A DNA stretch of 64,000 nt, taken from Leptolyngbya sp. PCC 7375 (GTDB taxonomy: Bacteria; Cyanobacteriota; Cyanobacteriia; Phormidesmidales; Phormidesmidaceae). The translations under genes were made by a program, and so were the position numbers. The notes under the pieces were generated by a model that did not search any database, was not told where the DNA came from, and saw nothing but the letters and a program-made list of their open reading frames with translations. Positions 35,851 to 44,347 of the stretch are shown in pieces. Every line of letters begins with the position of its first letter. Position 1 is the first letter of the stretch. The stretch is taken from contig NZ_JH993797.1 of assembly GCF_000316115.1 (NCBI RefSeq), positions 1,288,486 to 1,352,485 on the forward strand, in the 5' to 3' direction.

Positions 35851-38800
35851 ATGCAAATCCTTCACGGTACCTGGATTCCTGAATCTGGGACTGATTTTAT
35901 TCTATCGGGTGAATTTTACCTATGGGTTGAAACCATTGAAGAGACAACGTTTCAGGAGGCAGAGCCATGCCATCCTAGACACTTAGTGGCGGCAGATTTA
36001 GTCGACCTACTAGCGAATGAGTTGAAGATTCAGTCCCCCGATCGATATCCGTTAGAGGAGCTGATCACTCCCTGCTACTTTCTATTGCCGACGGTTGACA
36101 ATCAGCCACTGCCGTCTTTAGAGCTATCGCGCTACCTGGAGATTGACTTACCCGATCGGTTTAAATTTGAATACTGGCAAATTGATTGTTGTTCTATCCC
36201 AGCTGCCGCCGCTGTTAAAAGTAAAGCAGGTCCAAATTCTGTTATTCCTTTACTCAATGAGCTTCATTTTCTTGCACTACACAATTTGAGTGAGATCCAG
36301 CTAGGGGCAGACCTGCTATTTTGGTTCCATTTTACCCAAGCGTTAAAACGGATTATTTGGAAAGATCACTACGTTCCTGCCCTAAAATACCGTTCGCTAG
36401 ACCCCATCAAGAAACGTCAGCCATCTAAGCGGTCAGACAACTTTGAAATTTATTCAGGGTGGGAGTTTATTGGTGAAGACTATGAGACTACCCTGGAGGA
36501 ATTTGTGGAGCACATGCCCCTGATGTGTGCAGCGGGATTTGCGGAACCGTTCACAACACCTCAGTTTTACGATCGGTTGTCTCTCCTGCGACATTTCTCA
36601 GAGTGCTTACTGACTGAAATTGTAGCCCATACTCAGTTCACAAAAGCATTGGAAAACACCATCAAAGATTCAGTGCTGACGGACTGTTTAGAGCTAGATG
36701 TGTGGCCCCAGGCTGAAGGGTTAGAGCAATATCAACAATGGCAGGCCTGGCGCGATCGCATTGTCCGCACCCAGACCGATCAGCCCTTTTATCTGTACTT
36801 TCATCTCCAAGACCCATTTAAGCCAGCAGATCCCTGGCAGCTACAGTTTCAGGTTGCGCCTAAAGATGATCCCTCCCTCAAGCTAGCCTTAGATAACTAT
36901 TGGCGCATGGGACCTAAGCAACAAAAACAGATAAAAGACCAATTGGGGGGAGAGTTTGAACAGAACCTGTTGCTAAACCTGGGTTATGCTGCTCGGATTT
37001 ATCCCGATCTCTGGCAGGGTATGGAAACCGACCAGCCCGTTGGCATTCAGCTCACTCTGGATGGAGCCTTTAACTTTCTCAAAGAGTCGGCCTGGGTGTT
37101 AGAAAATGCGGGCTATAAGGTGATTGTGCCCGCCTGGTGGACCCCCAAGGGACGACAGCGGGCGAAGGTGCGGCTCAAGGCTAAAGGAAAGTCTCTGTCA
37201 GGAGGTGACGATAAATCCAAGAGTTATTTTTCCTTTGCAAGCCTGGTGGAGTACCAGTATGAACTAGCCATTGGCGAAGAAAAGATCACGGAACAGGAGT
37301 GGAACCAGCTGGTGAATGCTAAGACACCGTTGGTGCAGTTTCGCGGTCAATGGATGGAACTGGACCAGGACAAGATGCAGCAGATGCTGGAGTTCTGGAA
37401 AACTCATCAGCAGGAGAATCCAGAACTGTCACTGTTGGACTTTATGAAGCTAACGGCGGCTGGTGAGGATGATTTGGAGGTGGAGTGCGATCGCAAAGAT
37501 ACCCTTGCCGATATGCTCACTAAACTGGGCGACAAAAATAAGCTCCAACCCGTGGATAACCCCGATACATTCCAAGGTCAGCTGCGGGAATACCAAAAGC
37601 GAGGCGTTTCCTGGTTACAGTATCTAGAACAGCTGGGTCTCAATGGCTGCCTGGCCGACGATATGGGGTTGGGTAAAACCGTCCAGGTAATTGCCCGCAT
37701 GGTGCAAGAACGGCAACCCCCTAAACCCCAAAAAGGCCGCAAAAAGAAAACGGCAGAAGCCATCAAAGTACCGCCTACGCTGCTGATTGCCCCCACCTCT
37801 GTGGTCGGCAACTGGCTCCGGGAAATCCAAAAGTTTGCTCCCCAAATTAAGGCCGCCGTGCATCACGGTAGCGACCGTGCCAAGGATGCTAAAACCTTCA
37901 AAAAAGCCTGTCGAGAGCATGACATCTTGATCACCTCTTTTGCGTTAGCTCGCAAAGATGCCAAGCTGTTTAATGGTGTCGAGTGGCACCGCATCGTGCT
38001 GGATGAGGCGCAAAATATCAAAAACCCTAAAGCAGCATTAACCAAAGCCATTTGTAAATTCTCTGCGCCCCATAGACTCGCCCTCACCGGCACCCCAATT
38101 GAAAACCGCCTGTTGGATCTCTGGTCCATCTTTAACTTCTTAAATCCCGGTTATTTAGGCACCCAGGCCCAGTTTCGTAAAAGCTTTGAGGTACCGATTC
38201 AGAAAAGTAACAATCCGCGTCAGTCGGCCACCCTGAAAAAACTGGTGGAGCCCTTTATTCTGCGGCGGGTAAAAACGGACCAATCAATCATCAAAGACCT
38301 GCCGGATAAGGTGGAACAAAAACTGTTCTGTAACCTGACGAAAGAACAAGCATCACTCTATGAAGCCGTGGTCAAAGATGTGGAGACTCAGCTACAGGCC
38401 GCAGAAGGCATTCACCGCAAGGGATTGATTTTGGCAACGCTGACAAAGTTAAAGCAGGTGTGCAATCATCCAAGGCAGTTTTTACAAGATAATAGCGAGT
38501 TTACGGCGGTGCGCTCCCACAAGCTCACCCGCCTTACCGAAATGGTAGAAGAGGCCATGGAGGAGCGGGATAGCCTTTTGGTATTTACCCAATTCACTGA
38601 GCTCGGGTCAGCCTTGGAGAAATACCTGCGTCACACCTTTCACTGTAATACCTACTATCTCCATGGCGGCACCTCACGAAAAAAACGCGAGGCAATGATT
38701 GCTGACTTTCAAGACCCGGAAACAGAACCGTCAGTCTTTGTACTTTCGCTCAAGGCCGGTGGTGTAGGAATTACCTTGACCAAAGCTAACCATGTTTTCC

Positions 38801-39057
38801 ATTTTGATCGCTGGTGGAATCCATCGGTGGAAGATCAGGCAACAGATCGGGCTTTTCGAATTGGTCAGAAGAAAAATGTGTTTGTCCACAAGTTTGTAGC
38901 CATGGGCACCCTGGAAGAGCGCATAGACGAAATGATCGAAGACAAGAAAAAGCTGGCGGGTTCAATAGTTGGAGCCGATGAATCCTGGTTAACGGAGCTG
39001 GATAACGATGCGTTTAAGCAGCTAATTTCATTGAACAAGAGTGCGATCATGGAGTAG
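35851..39057 (+). CDS. SNF2/RapA-type helicase-like ATPase
   Basis: The 1,068-residue protein has a long N-terminal region (1-560) with the SNF2_assoc-type sequence found in bacterial homologues, then the SNF2 ATPase. Motif I is DDMGLGKTVQVIARM (near residue 603), motif II LDEAQNIKNP (near 718), motif III LALTGTPIENRLLDLWSIFN. The C-terminal helicase half has DSLLVFTQFTELGSALEKYL, VFVLSLKAGGVGITLTKANH and DRAFRIGQKKNVFVHKFVAM. It translocates on double-stranded DNA and may remodel protein-DNA or polymerase complexes. The next gene, 12 bp downstream, encodes a SWIM zinc-finger protein; this pairing is widespread in bacteria. Confidence 0.93.
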   Translation: MQILHGTWIPESGTDFILSGEFYLWVETIEETTFQEAEPCHPRHLVAADLVDLLANELKIQSPDRYPLEELITPCYFLLPTVDNQPLPSLELSRYLEIDLPDRFKFEYWQIDCCSIPAAAAVKSKAGPNSVIPLLNELHFLALHNLSEIQLGADLLFWFHFTQALKRIIWKDHYVPALKYRSLDPIKKRQPSKRSDNFEIYSGWEFIGEDYETTLEEFVEHMPLMCAAGFAEPFTTPQFYDRLSLLRHFSECLLTEIVAHTQFTKALENTIKDSVLTDCLELDVWPQAEGLEQYQQWQAWRDRIVRTQTDQPFYLYFHLQDPFKPADPWQLQFQVAPKDDPSLKLALDNYWRMGPKQQKQIKDQLGGEFEQNLLLNLGYAARIYPDLWQGMETDQPVGIQLTLDGAFNFLKESAWVLENAGYKVIVPAWWTPKGRQRAKVRLKAKGKSLSGGDDKSKSYFSFASLVEYQYELAIGEEKITEQEWNQLVNAKTPLVQFRGQWMELDQDKMQQMLEFWKTHQQENPELSLLDFMKLTAAGEDDLEVECDRKDTLADMLTKLGDKNKLQPVDNPDTFQGQLREYQKRGVSWLQYLEQLGLNGCLADDMGLGKTVQVIARMVQERQPPKPQKGRKKKTAEAIKVPPTLLIAPTSVVGNWLREIQKFAPQIKAAVHHGSDRAKDAKTFKKACREHDILITSFALARKDAKLFNGVEWHRIVLDEAQNIKNPKAALTKAICKFSAPHRLALTGTPIENRLLDLWSIFNFLNPGYLGTQAQFRKSFEVPIQKSNNPRQSATLKKLVEPFILRRVKTDQSIIKDLPDKVEQKLFCNLTKEQASLYEAVVKDVETQLQAAEGIHRKGLILATLTKLKQVCNHPRQFLQDNSEFTAVRSHKLTRLTEMVEEAMEERDSLLVFTQFTELGSALEKYLRHTFHCNTYYLHGGTSRKKREAMIADFQDPETEPSVFVLSLKAGGVGITLTKANHVFHFDRWWNPSVEDQATDRAFRIGQKKNVFVHKFVAMGTLEERIDEMIEDKKKLAGSIVGADESWLTELDNDAFKQLISLNKSAIME

Positions 39058-39069
39058 GGGGGAAGCATC

Positions 39070-39903
39070 ATGAGCCAATTTAGTCGCAGCTGGTGGGGAC
39101 AACAATTCATCCAAGCCATTGAAAAACTAACCGACCCAGGACGACTCAGTCGAGGACGCTCCTATGCCAGGGGCAATAAGGTTAAGAGCTTTGATATTGA
39201 GGGTGGGCGAGTCACTGCACAGGTCCGAGGTTCAGTGAATCCTTACTTTGGGGTGTATAAGGAACCACTCTATTTTACGACGATTGAGTTTCAGCCTTTG
39301 AGTAAGGCCAAGTGGTCAGCTGCGATCGCACTGATTGCCTCCAAAGCAAGTTTGATTTCTCGTTTATTGCTCAACGAGATTCCAGACAATATTGAGGATA
39401 CATTTAAGCAGCTAAACCTCAATCTGCTACCAGCAAGTGCCAGAGACTTCAAAACCAGCTGTTCTTGTCCAGACTACAGTAATCCATGCAAACATATTGC
39501 CGGTGTTTACTATTTGGTCGCGGCAGAACTCGATCAAGATCCGTTTTTATTGTTTGAACTGCGGGGCTTGTCACGGGAGGAACTCTTAAAGGAACTGGCA
39601 AAATCTCCCTTAGGACAGGCGCTGTCAGCGGAATTACAGTTAGAACAGCAACCTCCTAAACCCGTAGACTCCTACTACGCGCCACTAGAGACAATCAAAG
39701 TACCGACTAAAACCGAGTTGCGAGACTTTTGGCATGGAGCCAAGCGTTTGCCTCAAACAATAGAGGTTTTACCCGATAATCCAGTGTCAGGCATTCCAGT
39801 GAAAAAACAAGGAGATTTTCCTGGCTTTTGGGATCGGGATAATTCGTTTATTGAAGCAATGGAGACGTTGTATGAGCAGGTAAAAGCAAAGGGGCAGTTA
39901 TAA
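39070..39903 (+). CDS. SWIM zinc-finger protein, partner of the SNF2 ATPase
   Basis: The 277-residue protein carries the SWIM motif CXC...CXH in TSCSCPDYSNPCKHIAGVYY near residues 131-150, which binds zinc and may contact DNA or protein. The N-terminal half (WGQQFIQAIEKLTDPGRLSR, ARGNKVKSFDIEGGRVTAQV) is the standard region of SNF2-associated SWIM proteins. It starts 12 bp after the helicase stop and is clearly in the same operon. Its molecular function is not known. Confidence 0.9.
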   Translation: MSQFSRSWWGQQFIQAIEKLTDPGRLSRGRSYARGNKVKSFDIEGGRVTAQVRGSVNPYFGVYKEPLYFTTIEFQPLSKAKWSAAIALIASKASLISRLLLNEIPDNIEDTFKQLNLNLLPASARDFKTSCSCPDYSNPCKHIAGVYYLVAAELDQDPFLLFELRGLSREELLKELAKSPLGQALSAELQLEQQPPKPVDSYYAPLETIKVPTKTELRDFWHGAKRLPQTIEVLPDNPVSGIPVKKQGDFPGFWDRDNSFIEAMETLYEQVKAKGQL

Positions 39904-39938
39904 AGGCAGGCAATCACTGTTGAGTGTATTGAACATTT

Positions 39939-39983
39939 GCGACATCTATAGGTGCGACATCTATAGGTGCGACATCTATAGGT
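39939..39983. repeat. 15-bp tandem repeat, three perfect copies
   Basis: GCGACATCTATAGGT occurs three times at 39939-39953, 39954-39968 and 39969-39983, between the convergent SWIM and AraC genes. The stop codon of the AraC gene (39976-39978) lies inside the third copy, so the repeat slightly shapes that protein's C-terminus. Confidence 0.92.
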
Positions 39984-40803
39984 AGAAAATAGTTGGATCC
40001 AGGCTGACTCCCTGGGCTGAAGACGCAAACGTTTCAGCCAGCATCGATCTATTCTCAGGGCTATATCGGCCAGGTGTTCGGCTCAGATATCGACGCCACG
40101 CGCGTATTTCGTGAGCTTGATCTGCAAAGTCTTGCAGCGGCCTTTGGGATATAGTCTCCACATTGGCCCTGACGCTGCGTTGTAATCGATACAGGTTCAT
40201 CACTTGCTTGGGGCTGACGCCAAGATGGCGTTGAAATTCACGCTGTAGCGATCTCGGAGTTATTCCCAGTTGTTCACAGGCTATATCAATGCGCCTGTTG
40301 GATGTCAGCACCTGATGCAGCTGCAAACGACGCTGCACAACAGAAACCGGTACTGCCCTGAGCAAGTTTAGGAGCCATCCATCCATTGCACTTTTGACAT
40401 CATTGAGGTGCAATTTGTGGGGAAGGCAGCGCCAAAATTCTCCTGCTTTTCGCTCACCCCATAAACCTGCCACATCAAGCAGGTTATCCGCACAATCTGG
40501 GCCGATATCTGGAAACAAGATCATCATGCCGGGGACGGTCAGGATGGCCATCACAAACAAAGTCTCTGGCTGGGAGATCCATTTACGAGTACGCGTTTGT
40601 ACCCCTAGCAAACCAACCTTAGGGTGAATCTCGCCCGATTCATGGTACGAACGTTTCCCAAAGTTTGCGCTCAACACACCAATGGGTTCAGGGCAGGTCC
40701 AAATAGGTGTCCCTGCAACTTCTCCCAGCTTGTCTTCAACCATCCTATAGCTCAGCACATAGGGTCGCAGTTGAGGATGGGGTGCAATGGCTAGTATGCG
40801 CAC
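39976..40803 (-). CDS. AraC-family transcriptional regulator
   Basis: The 275-residue protein has a sensing N-terminus (YVLSYRMVEDKLGEVAGTPI, VLSANFGKRSYHESGE) and a C-terminal AraC domain with RRIDIACEQLGITPRSLQRE in the first helix-turn-helix and the LGVSPKQVMNLYRLQRSVRA linker. The second motif is unusual (RPLQDFADQAHEIRAWRRYL), but the RTPGRYSPENR end is typical. It resembles regulators with DUF6597-like N-termini. It is divergent from the membrane peptidase gene at 41004, and the 200 bp between them may hold shared control sites. Confidence 0.83.
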   Translation of the reverse strand: MRILAIAPHPQLRPYVLSYRMVEDKLGEVAGTPIWTCPEPIGVLSANFGKRSYHESGEIHPKVGLLGVQTRTRKWISQPETLFVMAILTVPGMMILFPDIGPDCADNLLDVAGLWGERKAGEFWRCLPHKLHLNDVKSAMDGWLLNLLRAVPVSVVQRRLQLHQVLTSNRRIDIACEQLGITPRSLQREFQRHLGVSPKQVMNLYRLQRSVRANVETISQRPLQDFADQAHEIRAWRRYLSRTPGRYSPENRSMLAETFASSAQGVSLDPTIFYL

Positions 40804-41003
40804 GGTCGTGCTCCAAACAAAATCGAAGAAATATAGGATATCAAATCAAAGTGGGACGTTTTCCAAGGAACGTATTCAGGTTGATCCTGATAAACTTGTA
40901 CCAGTTACTTGATGATCAGACCGATAAGTTTGATGTCTATCGCACCCCGCCCAACTTGCAAGAATGGGAACGTTAGCATTAGTTTCATACGGTGAAATAG
41001 CCT

Positions 41004-42068
41004 ATGCAGCCGGATAGCTTCAATGCTTTGGTAGCTGAGATCGCGCAGGTTGGACTCTCGGCCCAGGTCAGTGTACGCGGAGAGCATTTATATATCGGTC
41101 TTGCGATCGCCGATGCGCCAATGCCGGAGCCTGCGACCAATACCCTACGGACGTTGCTTTACCGTATCGACCTGGCTGAACTGGGACTGGCGGATGTGCG
41201 GGTGGTGCATGTTTATGGTTTGACGGCACCGAAGCAGGCGGCCTGGCAACAGAAGTTTGCGATCGCGCCACTTACCAAGGCTGATACTGATCTAATGTCC
41301 TTTGACAACCGCTTTAGCGCGGTGTTTTATTTTCCATTAATGGTACTGACCGGTATTTTTCTGAAAGCCTTTGCGCCCATCGGAGGGCTGCTGCGGGGCA
41401 TTGATATATGGTTTCATGAGTTCGGGCATGCGATAGTAGCCTGGATGTCTGGACGTCGCGCTATTCCTTTACCCATTGGGTTTACGCCAGTCAATCCGGA
41501 GCGATCTTTCTTTGTGTATGTTGGTGTGTTGCTCCTGTTTGGATTGCTGTTTTGGGCTGGACAGCGGGAACAGAAGCGCTGGCCCAGGCTGTTAGCTATC
41601 TCTCTTGCAGTCATACAGTTTGGTATGACCTGGCTAATGTCGGCCAATACTTTTGATATGTTGTTGTATTTCGGTGGCATTGGTGGCGAGTTTTTGATTT
41701 GTGCTCTGCTAATTGTGGGCTACTATTTCCCACTCCCGCAGTATTTTCAGTGGGGACTGTACCGCTACCCTGTTGTTGTTGGTGCGTCATTTACCTTTTT
41801 TGGCAGCCTATGGAACTGGCGGCAGGTGCGACGTGGTTTGCAGGCGATTCCGTGGGGTTCAATGTGGGGCGGTGATGGCGACATGGAGAGGCTCGCCTAT
41901 GGTCATGGCTGGAGCCACCAGCAAATTATCAACACATATAACATGTTGGGCACAGTCTGCCTTGTTGCGATTCTGGCAATCTACTTTTATACGCTGTTCA
42001 AACAGCATCGAGTTTGGTTGCTACTGCAGTGGCGTCAGTGGCGAACTGATTGGTTGAATGGACGATGA
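41004..42068 (+). CDS. Membrane zinc metallopeptidase-like protein (HEXXH)
   Basis: The 354-residue protein has a soluble N-terminal domain of about 110 residues and then six or more hydrophobic segments. The HEFGH in IDIWFHEFGHAIVAWMSGRR (near residue 139) is a zinc-binding HEXXH motif placed beside a membrane segment, as in M50 site-2 proteases and related YwhC-type families. A second-site ligand is not certain; GHGWSHQQIINTYN near the C-terminus is one candidate. It may cut membrane proteins or belong to a catalytically altered relative. Start ATG 41004 follows a divergent AraC gene. Confidence 0.7.
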   Translation: MQPDSFNALVAEIAQVGLSAQVSVRGEHLYIGLAIADAPMPEPATNTLRTLLYRIDLAELGLADVRVVHVYGLTAPKQAAWQQKFAIAPLTKADTDLMSFDNRFSAVFYFPLMVLTGIFLKAFAPIGGLLRGIDIWFHEFGHAIVAWMSGRRAIPLPIGFTPVNPERSFFVYVGVLLLFGLLFWAGQREQKRWPRLLAISLAVIQFGMTWLMSANTFDMLLYFGGIGGEFLICALLIVGYYFPLPQYFQWGLYRYPVVVGASFTFFGSLWNWRQVRRGLQAIPWGSMWGGDGDMERLAYGHGWSHQQIINTYNMLGTVCLVAILAIYFYTLFKQHRVWLLLQWRQWRTDWLNGR

Positions 42069-42124
42069 TCGCGCAGACTGTTATCGTCGTCGATAGATTA
42101 CGATTGTGCTGCGGCGGCCTATCT

Positions 42125-43216
42125 CTACAACAGCTTAAATTGACGCACGAAGAAACGATCGGGAACTTCGGTTTCTTGCCCCGGCCTCAGACGATGACGG
42201 ATCTGGGACTCAGTAACCCAAATCTCTTGTCCAACCAGCGTCAGATTGACAGGTGACTTAAGATCAGAGGCTAATGTCTCAATTGGCGTTGGATTCGTTC
42301 CAGATGCAAAACTATTAATGCGTAAAAGATGACCATTACCGCTTGTAGCTGCGCCTTCGGTGAGAATCAACGAACCATCGGGGGCAAATTGCATGCCATC
42401 TGGATTCTCTAGCGATCTTTCCAAAGAAATCTCTTCAACCGTTGGAGATCCGTCAAGTTGAGGCATCACTTTGAAGAGAGTCCCGTTAGAATAATGTCCC
42501 ACAATTAAGACGCCATCTGCTCTTCGTGCAATTCCAGCCAGTCCAATGCGCTCGGCCCGAAACCGCTCATCAACTGCCCAAGTCTGCAACTGGCTTGTTC
42601 CCGGAGCCAAGTAGTGAATCCGAGCCAGGGTGCTGTCGGTGACGTAAACGCCGCCGTCTGGATCAAGGGCCAGATCATTGCCGAAACCACCCTCCGGCAT
42701 AAAAATTACCTGTAGCACATTACCAGAACGAACATCGATGGCAAAGATACGCGGTGGGCGATGAACGGTCTCCCCATTGGCGCTACGAGTTCCCAGGAAA
42801 TCAGGTGAACTGCCCCAGAGAATATCGCGTGGTTCATCTAGTCGTAATGCGGTGGCGGCAAATACTTCATCATTACCAGGGAAAACTATCTCGGTCTTGC
42901 CATCAGGCGTGATTCGCAAAATCTGCCCACTGGTAATTGAGCCAATATAGAGTGTGCCGTCGCTGCCATGGGAAATACCATTGGGATGCTGACGCACCAA
43001 ATCTGCAAAGGCAATCACCTTTTGGATTGACATTCCGGTTTCCCGCAAACGCACCAAAAATTCTAGCCAAGCAATATCTTCGGCAGAGTACCGTCGATGT
43101 CCGTTAGATGCCCGTTGAATCGGAGCTAAAAGCCCAACTTTTTCGTAATAACGTAAAGTGTGGATACTTAGCCCTGTTGCCTCAGCAGCTTGTCGGATGG
43201 TTAATTCAGTCGTCAT
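42125..43216 (-). CDS. MerR DNA-binding domain fused to SMP-30/gluconolactonase-like propeller
   Basis: Residues 1-77 are a MerR winged helix ([40 protein letters not shown]) very similar to the MerR at 32021. At RQHP the MerR sequence stops and NGISHGSDGTLYIGSITSGQ begins, the first blade of an SMP-30/gluconolactonase-type propeller, which continues to the end (GGFGNDLALDPDGGVYVTDS, PDGMQFAPDGSLILTEGA). The long MerR dimerisation helix and any signal peptide of the propeller are absent. The frame is fully open across the junction. It is either a real one-component sensor with a propeller as effector domain or a chimera left by a deletion between neighbouring genes. Its promoter is the 19-bp-spacer type at 43223-43253. 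Confidence 0.85.
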   Translation of the reverse strand: MTTELTIRQAAEATGLSIHTLRYYEKVGLLAPIQRASNGHRRYSAEDIAWLEFLVRLRETGMSIQKVIAFADLVRQHPNGISHGSDGTLYIGSITSGQILRITPDGKTEIVFPGNDEVFAATALRLDEPRDILWGSSPDFLGTRSANGETVHRPPRIFAIDVRSGNVLQVIFMPEGGFGNDLALDPDGGVYVTDSTLARIHYLAPGTSQLQTWAVDERFRAERIGLAGIARRADGVLIVGHYSNGTLFKVMPQLDGSPTVEEISLERSLENPDGMQFAPDGSLILTEGAATSGNGHLLRINSFASGTNPTPIETLASDLKSPVNLTLVGQEIWVTESQIRHRLRPGQETEVPDRFFVRQFKLL

Positions 43217-43222
43217 ACCGCA

Positions 43223-43253
43223 ACTATAAAAGGTAGAGTGCGCTCTAGGTCAA
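43223..43253 (-). promoter_or_regulatory. MerR-type promoter with 19-bp spacer and dyad, leaderless
   Basis: On the minus strand TTGACC (43253-43248) and TATAGT (43228-43223) are 19 bp apart, with the dyad TAGAG-CGCA-CTCTA filling the spacer. The ATG lies 6 nt from the -10 box, so the mRNA is probably leaderless. The dyad is nearly the same as at 31989-32004, so both MerR proteins may bind both sites. Confidence 0.87.
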
Positions 43254-44347
43254 TACCCGGTGCTCATAAATTTCTAATGTGTGCTTGAATTTGTGCGATC
43301 GCCCTACCATCAACTTCAAAGTAGTATCTCATCAACAATTTCAAGTTAGCTGAATCCTAGACCATTGACGAAAAAGCTTTGGTTACTGCAAAATCACACT
43401 AACTTCGGGCTCATGGCAACCTTTTGGTGATCCAAAAGGCTACAAAATCCAAGACATTGCCTACCATCTACGAATGGGTAAGCGTACCGTGTATACCTAT
43501 CTATTATCTATATAGAGGAAACGACCAACCCCCCAATAGGCCCTGCGCAGGACCAGGGCCACATCCACATTGTCTCCCTCAGGCTGTAAGCCACCCCAGC
43601 CAACAAAGTCGTCGTCGAGTAGGAACGCCCAGGGACCGTACCCTATAGCTGGCTGGCTTTTAGATCAATTTAACTATTTTTGGCGTTGCTGATCCTCGGG
43701 ATGATTTTATCTGGAAGATTCTGCAAAATTACATCACTACTCGATCGATTCATACTCTAAATCAGCAACGGCATATTTTTCATCCAAATCGCCCCCTCAT
43801 TCGTATTGATAGTCAAATAGTCAAATATTGATTGATATGAGGAGGTTCACGTTGGATGTCAAGGCTTGGTGTATAGAGCGCTTGCTTTGTTTAACTATTA
43901 TTCGTATCCATAACTGACAATCAATTGTATTCATATCCCACGTATGGGATTGCCATTGAAAAGCAATTGTTTGTCTATTTTTGTGCTCTACCTAAAAAAG
44001 AATATTTGAAACAACACTTATGACCCTCGAATAAAGGCGTTTAAGTGTGTCAATATCCCCTTGGAAATTTTGTTTTTAGTCTCCTTAGAACGAAAGATCT
44101 ACCGATTAAACCCTTCTCATTCTAGATTCCAATTTTTTTTTCTCATGGTTTCTGGAATCCAAACAACATAAATGGAAGTAACCTTCTGCGTGGCTCTTTA
44201 AGGACCTAAATACCTCTAAAGAGTGCACCAATTTATTTAAACCAAACCCAATTTCAAGCCTAAGATTTTCCTTCAGAGAAGACGCTGGTTTTGATGTGAT
44301 CAAGGTTCAAGTATTTATAGCTCACAACAATTCACAACAGAAATACC
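43254..44347. other. 1.1-kb region of decayed sequence before the LamG gene
   Basis: No intact gene is supported. The part at 43423-43515 has an HTH-like remnant (listed separately). The rest to 44347 is AT-rich with short scattered frames. CAAATAGTCAAATA near 43812 is a short direct repeat. The start of the LamG gene at 44348 has no strong ribosome site; CACAACA is repeated just before it (44325-44339). Confidence 0.45.
43423..43515 (+). pseudogene. Remnant of a helix-turn-helix protein, possibly a transposase
   Basis: The frame reads GDPKGYKIQDIAYHLRMGKR then TVYTYL before TAG 43513-43515. GYKIQDIAYHLRMGKRTVYTYL looks like a recognition-helix unit of a transposase or resolvase. Nothing coding precedes it, so it is a fragment. 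The family cannot be named from this length. Confidence 0.4.

Noticed and set aside
43424..43648. A 74-residue frame on the plus strand
   Set aside because: Rich in P, H, R and S and without domain; the neighbouring frame gives a better, though fragmentary, HTH-like match.
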